This document shows positions 15,244 to 22,638 of a stretch of 33,992 nt of DNA, one piece after another. The stretch is from positions 1-33,992 of the forward strand of contig CAZSAT010000080.1 in assembly GCA_964604675.1 (NCBI GenBank). Direction: 5' to 3'. Below the pieces are notes generated by a model. It made no database searches. It saw only the letters and a program-made list of their open reading frames with translations, and was not told where the DNA came from. The DNA is from CAZSAT01 sp964604675. Its GTDB lineage: Bacteria; Myxococcota_A; UBA796; CAJQPC01. Made by a program: the position numbers and the translations under genes. How positions within the stretch are numbered: the stretch's first letter is position 1; each line of letters starts with the position of its first letter.

Positions 15244-17736
15244 CTACCTGGTGAGGCGGCGGTAGATGCGCGGCAGCTTCTCGGGGAGCGTCTCGGGACG
15301 GTCGATCACGACATAGCCGACCTCGCCGTACATGGACTCGAGGTACCTCCTCCCTCGGGGATCGACCGTGATGCAGAACGGGTGCACGCCGTCGGTGCGG
15401 GCCTCCCGCAGCGCCATGCGCGTGTCCTCCTGGGCGTACACGTCGTAGTAGTGGTCGCAGCCGCAGTCGAGTGGCCGCCCGTCGCTCAACAGCACCAGGA
15501 GCTTGCTCTTGGCCGGCACCTGCTTCAGCTTCCGCGTGGCGTGGCGTATGGCGGTGCCGTCGCGGTTCTCCATCTTCCAGCCGATGCGCCCGATCCGCTC
15601 CCGTGTGCGCCCGTCGTAGGCATCGCCGAAGTCCTTGGCCACGTAGAACGCCACGTGGTCGCGGCCGTAGCCGGAGAAGCCGTAGATCGCACACGCATCC
15701 CCGATGGCGTCCACCGCTTCGGCGATGATCACCAGCGCTTCCTTCTCGAGCTCGATCAGGCGCTTGTTGTCCGGACCCGCCATCTCGTTGGTCGAGCTGG
15801 ACATGTCGAGCAGGAACGCCACGGCGACATCGCGGCGATCGCGGAGCTGCTTCTCGTAGAGACGGTCGCTCGGGGAGCCACCGGCGCGCCGGGTCACCCG
15901 CGCGTCGACCACGCTGTCGAGGTCGAGGTCCGTGCCGTCCGCGAGTCGACGCACGCGCCTCATCGCGTCGGGCCGCAGCGCCTCGAAGCGGCGACGGAGC
16001 CGGTGGATGGTCGGGCCGTAGTCGTCTCGCACCCGCTCGACGAAGGCGCCGGAACCCGGCCGCAAGACGTGCTCCTGGAGCCGCACCCAGTCCGGCTTGT
16101 AGTCGGAGATGGTCGCGTCCCACTCCCGGTAGAGGAAGCTCTGCTCAGCAGGCCCGTCTTCCTTCAGGCGCTCGGCGATGGTGCCCGACAAGGTGCCGAA
16201 GGGGCGGGACTCCGCGTCCTCCGACTCCTCGACAAGGCCCCCGCCAGGTGCCTCCATGCGCTCGAGGAAGGCCACCATCTCCTCGTAGGAGCGTTCGTCA
16301 CCAGGATCCTTGCTGCGCAGCGCACGTCGGAGGCGGGCCAGATCGAGCTCGGATCCTTCCTGGCGCAGCTGCTCGAGGAGCTCGAGGGCCTCCGCCTCCT
16401 CCGCTCGGTCCTGGGGTGTGAGCTCCTCGGGCCGGATGTCGGCGACCGGCAGCGGCTCCTGCATGCCCCGGTAGGGCGTCTCCTCCGTCTGCCCGTCGCC
16501 GTCCTGAGGCTGGCCGTCACCGCCGGGCATCGAAGGGCCGCGGCGCCTCTTCGAACCGTCGGGCTGCGGAGTCGGACCCTCCTCGGCCTTGCGCATGAGG
16601 TCCGCAACCGGCGCGTAGACCCGGACGAGGGCTTCCGCGATCCCGTGCACGTCGCCGTCGAGCAGGGGCTCCAGCTCGGCCCAGCAAGCCCGAGCGATCT
16701 CGGTCGGGCCCTCGTCGAGGGCGTCGGGCGGTGCGCCGTAGCGCGACAGGTGGAACAGGGCCTCGAGCACCTGCTCCACGGGCGCCTTGTCGGTGGCGGC
16801 GGGCCGGTCGGCTCGCTCCTGGGGCGCGATGCGTTCGATGTCGCGCGCCACGCCCGGGTACTCCTGGCGGACCTTCCGCTCGATGCGCGCATCTTCCGCG
16901 ACGTTGAACAGGTCGCGCGCCAGCGTGCGGTTGGCGAAGGCGCGGAGGAAGCGCTCGATCTCCAGCTCGTCGACACGGCGGTCGGGCCAGGTGCCCGGCA
17001 CCCGTGCCAGCTCCAGGTCGTAGGTGCCGAACTCGAGGTGGCCGACCGCGCGGGCCGTCGCGACGCGGTAGGCGAGGAAGTCGCGCTCGTCGCCGAAGCG
17101 GTCGCTCCTGGGGGGGAGGTAGACATGCCGGCCGTCGCTGAAGCTGCCCGCCCTCCCCGGCTTGGCCTCGCCCGCGCTTCGGACCTGCACGTCCTCTCCG
17201 CAGTGCGCTCTCGCGTAGTGCGTGAGCGTGCGGCGGTGATCCTCCAGGCGCTCGCCCGGGATCAACCGCGCCAGCTCCTCCTTGCCCTCCTGGCTCTCGC
17301 GCCTGAGGAAGCTCTCCGCCTTCTTCTCGCCGTGGTCGTGCAGGGCGATGCCCTGTTCGAGGAAGCGGGCGAGCGCGTCGTGACCGAGCTTCGCGATCAG
17401 CTCCGGCAGCGAGCGGGCCACGAGACCCGCGGCGGCGGGCTGCGTGCGCACGACGCCGCCCAGGATGTCGAGGTAGGCCTCCCGTCGATCCGGGGCGACG
17501 CGCGCCAGCTGGTCCGGCACCGAGGTGGCCAGCGTGCGGGCCAGGTCGCCGTTGTGCCGCGCCGCGTCGACCACCAACCGGGAGTAGCCCGACGCGACCT
17601 GCGATCCCAGCGAGCCCTGGAGTGCAGGCTCGCGGCGTGCCCATGCCCGAAACGCTCCCGGCGCCAGGCGCGCGAGCTCGACGCCGGCGCGAGCTCGACG
17701 GGCGACGAAGCGGAGGCGGTGGCGCTTAGAAGAAAT
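15244..17736 (-). CDS. NorD/CbbO-like VWA-domain protein (copy 2)
   Basis: This protein of up to 830 residues is partner of the ATPase immediately upstream. The N-terminal part is helical (AYLDILGGVVRTQP, ELIAKLGHDALARFLEQGIALHDHG), the middle carries a Pro/Gly/Gln-rich acidic linker, and the last 190 residues form a VWA domain with FLLDMSSSTNEM (MIDAS DxSxS), GTAIRHA and LLSDGRPLDCGCDHYYDVYAQEDTRMALREA, the canonical NorD/CbbO signature. The start is unclear. Coding-like codon use extends back to the end of the ATPase gene, yet no ATG, GTG or TTG lies between 17577 (TTG) and about 17808. ATT at 17736, ten bases after AGGAG, would overlap the ATPase by 11 bases. Cytosolic. Confidence 0.8.
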   Translation of the reverse strand: MSSKRHRLRFVARRARAGVELARLAPGAFRAWARREPALQGSLGSQVASGYSRLVVDAARHNGDLARTLATSVPDQLARVAPDRREAYLDILGGVVRTQPAAAGLVARSLPELIAKLGHDALARFLEQGIALHDHGEKKAESFLRRESQEGKEELARLIPGERLEDHRRTLTHYARAHCGEDVQVRSAGEAKPGRAGSFSDGRHVYLPPRSDRFGDERDFLAYRVATARAVGHLEFGTYDLELARVPGTWPDRRVDELEIERFLRAFANRTLARDLFNVAEDARIERKVRQEYPGVARDIERIAPQERADRPAATDKAPVEQVLEALFHLSRYGAPPDALDEGPTEIARACWAELEPLLDGDVHGIAEALVRVYAPVADLMRKAEEGPTPQPDGSKRRRGPSMPGGDGQPQDGDGQTEETPYRGMQEPLPVADIRPEELTPQDRAEEAEALELLEQLRQEGSELDLARLRRALRSKDPGDERSYEEMVAFLERMEAPGGGLVEESEDAESRPFGTLSGTIAERLKEDGPAEQSFLYREWDATISDYKPDWVRLQEHVLRPGSGAFVERVRDDYGPTIHRLRRRFEALRPDAMRRVRRLADGTDLDLDSVVDARVTRRAGGSPSDRLYEKQLRDRRDVAVAFLLDMSSSTNEMAGPDNKRLIELEKEALVIIAEAVDAIGDACAIYGFSGYGRDHVAFYVAKDFGDAYDGRTRERIGRIGWKMENRDGTAIRHATRKLKQVPAKSKLLVLLSDGRPLDCGCDHYYDVYAQEDTRMALREARTDGVHPFCITVDPRGRRYLESMYGEVGYVVIDRPETLPEKLPRIYRRLTR

Positions 17737-18538
17737 CGGCCACGAGCTCCTGGATGGAGCGCTGCAGATCGCGATCGTCGGTGAGGGTCTTGCCGAAGGC
17801 CACCTCACAGGCGCGTCGAGGAGCGACGCCACCCGCGACGAGCTTGCCGGCGTAGATCAAGAGCCGTGTGCTGGCACCCTCCTCGAGCCCTCGATCGACG
17901 AGGTTGCGCACCTTGCGGCCGACCTTCACAAGCCCTTCGGCGAGCTCGGCGTCGACGCCGGCTTCACGGGCGACGATCTCGGCCTCCAGCTCGGGACTCG
18001 GGTAGTCGAAGTCGAGCGAGACGAAGCGCTGCCGCGTGGACTGCTTCATCTCCTTGAGCACCGACTGGTACCCAGGGTTGTAGCTGACCACCAACATGAA
18101 GCTCTCGGGCGCGGCCAAGACCGCGCCGAGCCGATCGACCGGCAGGATGCGCCGGTCGTCGGTGAGGGGGTGGATCACCACAAGGGTGTCGTTCCGCGCC
18201 TCGACCACCTCGTCCAGGTACACGATCGCTCCGTGCCGCACCGCGGACGTGAGCGGACCGTCGCACCACACCGTCTCGTCGCCGAGGATCAGGAAGCGGC
18301 CGACGAGGTCGGCGGCTGTGAGATCCTCGTGGCAGGCCACCGTGACGAGGGGCAGGCCGAGCTTCTTCGCCATGTAGCTGACGAAGCGGCTCTTGCCGCA
18401 TCCGGTCGGACCCTTCAGGATCACCGGCAGCTTCTGCCTGTGAGCGGTCTCGAACAGCGACACCTCGTCGGCGACCGGGAGGTAGAACGGGTCGCCCTGG
18501 ACGAGGAGCTCGTCCGCGGCTTGCGTGATGGTCTTCAA
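17726..18538 (-). CDS. NorQ/CbbQ-type MoxR AAA+ ATPase (copy 2)
   Basis: This 270-residue ATPase is clearly paralogous to copy 1, with well over half the residues identical by eye across the core. Walker A is KGPTGCGKSRF, Walker B AIVYLDEVVEA, then HPLTDDRR, VSYNPGYQS and STRQRF. The start is set at TTG 18538, where GGGAG lies four bases upstream and the product begins MKTITQAADELLVQG; no ATG or GTG fits better. It would use ATP hydrolysis to remodel a target bound through the VWA partner, which follows directly, probably overlapping. It is divergent from the aminotransferase gene. Confidence 0.88.
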   Translation of the reverse strand: MKTITQAADELLVQGDPFYLPVADEVSLFETAHRQKLPVILKGPTGCGKSRFVSYMAKKLGLPLVTVACHEDLTAADLVGRFLILGDETVWCDGPLTSAVRHGAIVYLDEVVEARNDTLVVIHPLTDDRRILPVDRLGAVLAAPESFMLVVSYNPGYQSVLKEMKQSTRQRFVSLDFDYPSPELEAEIVAREAGVDAELAEGLVKVGRKVRNLVDRGLEEGASTRLLIYAGKLVAGGVAPRRACEVAFGKTLTDDRDLQRSIQELVADFF

Positions 18539-18622
18539 GGGGCTCCCGCACTTCTGGGTCGAGGACCGTGAGGCTAACCGACACCGGCGCGGCGACCGGA
18601 TAGGCCGCAACCCGGAGGATGG
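18539..18622. promoter_or_regulatory. Divergent promoter region between NorQ copy 2 and the aminotransferase
   Basis: On the minus strand TAGCCT (18576-18571) is a -10-like hexamer 33 bases before the ATPase start. On the plus strand GATAGG (18599-18604) is a candidate for the aminotransferase, whose GGAGG ribosome binding site lies at 18614-18618. Both are by eye, and the -35 elements are unclear. Confidence 0.25.
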
Positions 18623-19885
18623 ATGGACAAGCTGAGCCGGCTCAACGACACGCTCGAGCAGTCGGTGCCCGCGGCCTGGGCGTGCCTGTCGTCGCTGGGA
18701 CGCGCCGCTTGCTACCCCGAGGGCATCCCGGCGCAGTCCGCGGAGGCGCGCGGCTGTTCGCTGAACGCCACCGTGGGCGAGGTCACCGATGGCCGCGGCA
18801 ACCCTCTCGCTCTGCACGCGCTCCGTCGGCACGTGACCGGTCTCGATCCAGCCAAGGCCTTCCTCTACGGACCCCAGGGAGGCGATCGGGACCTGCGCCA
18901 CGCCTGGAACCGCTGGATCGGCCGCGAGGGCGGCGACACCCCCCGTTCCCTGCCGCTGGTCACCGTGGGCTTGACGCACGCGTTGTCGCTGGCGAGCGAG
19001 CTGTTCGTGGAGCCCGGAACCGACGTGCTGGTGCCGGATCCCTGCTGGGGCAACTACCTCCACCTGTTCGGTCTTCGGCGCGGCGCCAAGGTCGGGCGCT
19101 ATCGGGTGTTCGACGAGCAGGGCGGGTTCGACGTGGCCTCCTTGGAGCACGCGCTCGCGGACCGCGCGGGCCGGCCGACCACGGTCGTGCTGAACCTCCC
19201 GGGCAACCCGACCGGGTACAGCCCCACGCTCGCGGAAGCCGCGCGCATCGTCGACGTCCTGGTCGCCGCCGAAGGACCCCTGGTCGTCCTCCTCGACGAC
19301 GCGTACCACACGATGATCTACGAAGACGGCGTGCTGCGCGACTCCCTGTTCTGGGAGCTGGTCCGTCGCGGGAACCCCGCGCGCCTGCTCCCCGTCAAGA
19401 TCGACGGGGCCACCAAGGAGCTCTTCTTCTTCGGCGGCCGCGTCGGGTTCCTCACCGTCGGCTGCGATGGCGCCGCGGCCAACGCGCTCGAGGACAAGGC
19501 CCGGTGCCTGGTGCGTGCGAGCGTCAGCGCGATGCCCGGCCCCAGCGCCGCCATGCTCCTCGGCGCGCTGCAGGACGCGACCCTCGAAGGTCAGATCGCC
19601 GGGGTGCACGCCGAGCTGGCGGCTCGCTTCCGCGTGCTGCGCGCCTCCCTCGAACAGGTGCGCAGCGAACGGCTGCGGCCCTACCCTGCCAACGGGGGTT
19701 GCTTCATGTTGGTGGGCTTGCCGGACGACCTGTCCGCGCACGATGTCCGGCGTCGGCTGATCCGTGAGCACTCCACCGGGCTCGTGGCCATCCCGCCGAT
19801 CAACGCGCTGCGCATCGCCTTCTGCTCGTTGTCGGCTCGGGACATCCCCGAGCTGGTGGCGCGGTTGGCTGCGGTCGTACGTTAG
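18623..19885 (+). CDS. PLP-dependent class I/II aminotransferase
   Basis: This 420-residue fold-type I PLP enzyme transfers an amino group between an amino acid and a 2-oxo acid. VTVGLTHALSLASELFVEPG is the cofactor-phosphate loop region, NLPGNPTGYSPT carries the conserved Asn-Pro-Thr-Gly, LLDDAYHTMIYE gives the Asp and Tyr that contact PLP, KIDGATKELFFFGGRVGFLT contains the Schiff-base Lys in ATKE, and the C-terminal ALRIAFCSL holds the substrate-carboxylate Arg. The ATG has GGAGG four bases upstream. Substrate specificity cannot be read; the KIDGATKE variant is seen in a subgroup of uncertain specificity. nadA follows after 27 bases, so co-transcription is likely. Confidence 0.88.
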   Translation: MDKLSRLNDTLEQSVPAAWACLSSLGRAACYPEGIPAQSAEARGCSLNATVGEVTDGRGNPLALHALRRHVTGLDPAKAFLYGPQGGDRDLRHAWNRWIGREGGDTPRSLPLVTVGLTHALSLASELFVEPGTDVLVPDPCWGNYLHLFGLRRGAKVGRYRVFDEQGGFDVASLEHALADRAGRPTTVVLNLPGNPTGYSPTLAEAARIVDVLVAAEGPLVVLLDDAYHTMIYEDGVLRDSLFWELVRRGNPARLLPVKIDGATKELFFFGGRVGFLTVGCDGAAANALEDKARCLVRASVSAMPGPSAAMLLGALQDATLEGQIAGVHAELAARFRVLRASLEQVRSERLRPYPANGGCFMLVGLPDDLSAHDVRRRLIREHSTGLVAIPPINALRIAFCSLSARDIPELVARLAAVVR

Positions 19886-19912
19886 GAGGCCTTCCCGTCG
19901 CCTGGAGGCTCC

Positions 19913-20851
19913 ATGAGCATCGATCCGACCCTGGACCTGCACGCCGAGATCGACCGCCTGCGCGAGGAGCGAAACGCCGTCATCCTGGCGCATTACTACC
20001 AGGACGGCGACATCCAGGACCTCGCCGACTTCATCGGCGACTCGCTCCAGCTCGCCCAGGCTGCGCGCGACGCCGAGGCCGACGTCATCCTCTTCTGTGG
20101 CGTGCACTTCATGGCCGAGACCGCCAAGATCGTGAACCCCGAGAAGGTCGTCGTGCTCCCGGACCTCGCGGCCGGGTGTTCCCTCGCCGACAGCTGCCCC
20201 GCCGACAAGCTCGCCGCCTGGAAGGCCCACCATCCCGACCACGTGGTCGTGAGCTACATCAACTGCTCGGCGGGCACCAAGGCGCTATCGGACTGGATCT
20301 GCACCAGCTCGAACGCGCGACGCGTCATCGACGCCGTGCCGGAGGGCCAGCCCATCCTGTTCGCGCCCGACCGCAACCTCGGCGCCTGGCTGGCGCGCGA
20401 GACCGGCCGTGAGATGAGCCTGTGGCAAGGCACCTGCATCGTGCACGAGACCTTCAGCGAGCGGAAGCTGATCGAGCTCATGGCGCAGAACCCGAACGCC
20501 GAGGTGCTCGCCCACCCCGAGTGCGAGCCGGAGCTGTTGCGCCACGCCCACCACATCGGGTCGACCTCCTCGCTGCTGCGCCGCAGCGAAGCGAGCCCGG
20601 CCGGCACCTTCATCGTGGCCACGGAGCCGGGCATCATCCACCAGATGGAGAAGGCCAGTCCGGACAAGACCTTCTTGCCGCTTCCCGGCCAGGACGAGAC
20701 CTGCGCGTGCAACGAGTGTCCGTTCATGCGCAAGAACACGCTCGAGAAGATCTACCTGGCCCTCCGCGACCTGAGCCCTCGGATCGAGCTGGAGGAGGCG
20801 CTGCGGCTCGCCGCAAAGGCCCCGCTCGACCGGATGCTGGCGCTGGGGTGA
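19913..20851 (+). CDS. nadA: Quinolinate synthase
   Basis: NadA condenses iminoaspartate with dihydroxyacetone phosphate to quinolinate, the second step of de novo NAD synthesis, using a [4Fe-4S] cluster. The 312 residues show NAVILAHYYQDGDIQDLADFIGDSLQLA near the start. The three cluster cysteines align with those of E. coli in AAGCSLAD, WQGTCIVHE and CNECPFM. HPEC, GSTSSLLRR and IVATEPGIIHQM are further conserved blocks. GGAGG four bases before the ATG supports the start. The usual partners nadB and nadC are not in the window. The gene lies 27 bases after the aminotransferase and ends three bases before the convergent secreted-protein gene. Confidence 0.97.
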   Translation: MSIDPTLDLHAEIDRLREERNAVILAHYYQDGDIQDLADFIGDSLQLAQAARDAEADVILFCGVHFMAETAKIVNPEKVVVLPDLAAGCSLADSCPADKLAAWKAHHPDHVVVSYINCSAGTKALSDWICTSSNARRVIDAVPEGQPILFAPDRNLGAWLARETGREMSLWQGTCIVHETFSERKLIELMAQNPNAEVLAHPECEPELLRHAHHIGSTSSLLRRSEASPAGTFIVATEPGIIHQMEKASPDKTFLPLPGQDETCACNECPFMRKNTLEKIYLALRDLSPRIELEEALRLAAKAPLDRMLALG

Positions 20852-20854
20852 GGC

Positions 20855-21586
20855 TCAGCGCCCGAAGCTGATGCCGGCGTAGAGCCCCTTGCTCGTTCCG
20901 CCCGCCACGTAGCGCTCGGAGTAGCCAGCCTGCACCCCCATCACGGGCGTGGAGATGGCGCCGCCCAGCAGCCAGCCGAGCTCGTGGCCGAAGCCCGACC
21001 CCTCGGCTGTGCTCCAGTCGACGCGACGGCTGCCCTTGTCCAGCCAGGCCGGCGTGACGTTCACGAGGCCGTGGAGCAGGCGCGGCCCCACCCGGAGGGT
21101 GAGCGGCACGTCGACGCCGGCGGACTGCTCGATGGAGAGCACGACCCCGTCGTAGCCGTTCCTGAAGACGTCCACGCCAGCGTCGAACCCGACCAGCTTG
21201 GCCTGGGGCCCCAGGAAGGTGCCGACGCGGAGGTCGGTGCCGGGCCCGCCGAGCGTGCGGGTGAGGGTGCCTCCGACACGCGTACGCCCCGCGAGCAGGC
21301 CCGTGCGCTGGGTGTAGCTCAAGCCCACCTGGGCCCCGAGGGCGATGCCGACCTCGAGGTTGCCGTTGGCGCTGTACATCGCCAGTCCGACGTCGGGCTT
21401 GAGGATCGGCGACCTGGCCCACCCCTCGCCCTCTTCCGGATCGTCTTCCCCGTCGTCGGTCTCGGTGCTCGCGCCCTGGCCTTCGAGCGCAGCCGCCTCC
21501 TCGGCCGCCTGCTGTTCGAGCAGACGCGCCTCCGTCTCGGCGGGCGTCTCGGCGAACGCCATGCTGCAGCAGATCGCGAGCATCAT
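20855..21586 (-). CDS. Secreted barrel-like protein of unknown function
   Basis: This 243-residue protein has a signal peptide (MLAICCSMAFA, cut before ETPAE), then a Glu/Ala helix, an acidic linker (TDDGEDDPEEGEG), and a C-terminal domain of alternating strands (VGLAMYSANGNLEVGIALGAQVGLSYTQ, VGGTLTRTLGG, GVQAGYSERYVAGGTSKGLYAGISFG) that looks like an outer-membrane or periplasmic beta structure. I recognise no family. The tandem ATGATG offers two starts. The first (21586) shares ATGA with the prs stop; the second (21583) sits at better distance from AGGAG. Either way translation is coupled to prs. Confidence 0.65.
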   Translation of the reverse strand: MMLAICCSMAFAETPAETEARLLEQQAAEEAAALEGQGASTETDDGEDDPEEGEGWARSPILKPDVGLAMYSANGNLEVGIALGAQVGLSYTQRTGLLAGRTRVGGTLTRTLGGPGTDLRVGTFLGPQAKLVGFDAGVDVFRNGYDGVVLSIEQSAGVDVPLTLRVGPRLLHGLVNVTPAWLDKGSRRVDWSTAEGSGFGHELGWLLGGAISTPVMGVQAGYSERYVAGGTSKGLYAGISFGR

Positions 21587-22590
21587 CGCTCCTGGGCCCC
21601 GGTCACGCTGAGGCGGTGGTTGTTCCGCTCGATCACGCGCGCGATCAGGCCTTCGATGGGAAACTCCACGTACCAGGGCGGCGGGTCGACTTGCCGGATG
21701 GACGAGCTCCCGACCACCGTGAACCGCCAGCCCTCCCGCTGGGCGCGATCCGCCACGCCGGACAGGCGCTCCAGGGCGGGCTCGCTGAACACGGCGTGTG
21801 CGCAGGCGACGGTCACGCTCCTCGCCTTGCCCGCCTTCAGCTCGTCCACCGCGGCGACCACCGACCCCGCGGTGTCGATGATGTCGTCGACCAGCAACAC
21901 GTCGTGGCCGGCGACCTCGCCGATGAGCGTGGAGCGCACCACGCGGTTCACGGTGCTGTAGTCGCGCTCCTTGGAGAGTGCGGCCAGGTGGCTCTCGAGG
22001 ACCTCTCCGTAGCGGCGTGCGCGCTCCATGCCGCCGACGTCCGGGGCGACCACGGTGTCGCCCACCAGCCCACGCTCGCAGAGCCAGGGGCACATCAGGT
22101 AGTGCAGGTAGAGGTTCTCCAGCCGGCAGCGCCACGGGGCGAACATGCCGGCGATGGCTTCGTTGTGCACCTCGACGGTGATGACGCGGGTAGCTCCCGC
22201 CTCTTGCAGGCACCTGGCGAAGAGTCCGGCCGAGATGCCTTCTCGGACGCGCCCCTTCCGCTTGTCCTGACGCGCCCCGGGGAAGTACGGCACCACGGCC
22301 GTGACCTCTTGCGCGTCGGCGAGCGCGGTGGCCTCGACGGCGTGCAGGAGCATCACGAAGCGGTCGTACACGGAGCGCTCCGCCCCGGGCACGATCGGTG
22401 ACTGGAAGACGTAGCAGTCACCGCCGCGCACGTTCTCGTCGATGACGAACTTTCCTTCACCGCAGGAGAACCAGGAGTCCTGTGTCGGAACGAGCGGCAG
22501 CTGCAGCGCTCCGGCGACCGAGGTCGCGAACGATTCGGCGCCGTCGCAGGCGAGCAGGCGCACCGGTGCGCGGGCAGTCAGGTCGTGCAC
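21583..22590 (-). CDS. prs: Ribose-phosphate pyrophosphokinase (PRPP synthetase), variant type
   Basis: This enzyme family makes phosphoribosyl pyrophosphate from ribose-5-phosphate and ATP for nucleotide, NAD, His and Trp synthesis. The 335 residues exceed the usual 310-320. VVPYFPGARQDKRKGRVREGISAGLFA corresponds to the ATP-binding YxRQD..REPI block but with extra residues. VVAPDVGGMERARR and VLLVDDIIDTAGS (the PRPP loop) are standard. Two parts differ from classical Prs: the early GEGKFVIDENVRGGDCYVFQS, and an insertion around NLYLHYLMCPWLCERG. It may be a divergent second copy; whether it is the main synthetase cannot be told. The GTG start at 22590 has GGAGG four bases upstream. It is divergent from the kinase gene. 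Confidence 0.85.
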   Translation of the reverse strand: MHDLTARAPVRLLACDGAESFATSVAGALQLPLVPTQDSWFSCGEGKFVIDENVRGGDCYVFQSPIVPGAERSVYDRFVMLLHAVEATALADAQEVTAVVPYFPGARQDKRKGRVREGISAGLFARCLQEAGATRVITVEVHNEAIAGMFAPWRCRLENLYLHYLMCPWLCERGLVGDTVVAPDVGGMERARRYGEVLESHLAALSKERDYSTVNRVVRSTLIGEVAGHDVLLVDDIIDTAGSVVAAVDELKAGKARSVTVACAHAVFSEPALERLSGVADRAQREGWRFTVVGSSSIRQVDPPPWYVEFPIEGLIARVIERNNHRLSVTGAQER

Positions 22591-22638
22591 ACATCCTCCG
22601 CCGCCTCCGCGGCGCTACCATTGTGAGCGAGGGCCCGC
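22591..22638. promoter_or_regulatory. Divergent promoter region between prs and the Ser/Thr kinase
   Basis: TACCAT (22616-22621) is a -10-like hexamer for the kinase, 17 bases before its ATG, with GAGGG as ribosome binding site. On the opposite strand CACAAT overlaps it as a candidate -10 for prs. The two would share the same bases. Confidence 0.25.

Noticed and set aside
15382..17784. Open plus-strand frame of 800 codons opposite the second VWA gene
   Set aside because: Antisense shadow of the NorD-like gene; composition is Val/Leu/Arg/His-rich with no recognisable domain.
18539..20242. Upstream extension of the second NorQ-like ATPase across the aminotransferase and nadA
   Set aside because: Low-complexity antisense residues; the ATPase fold begins at TTG 18538, which has a ribosome binding site.
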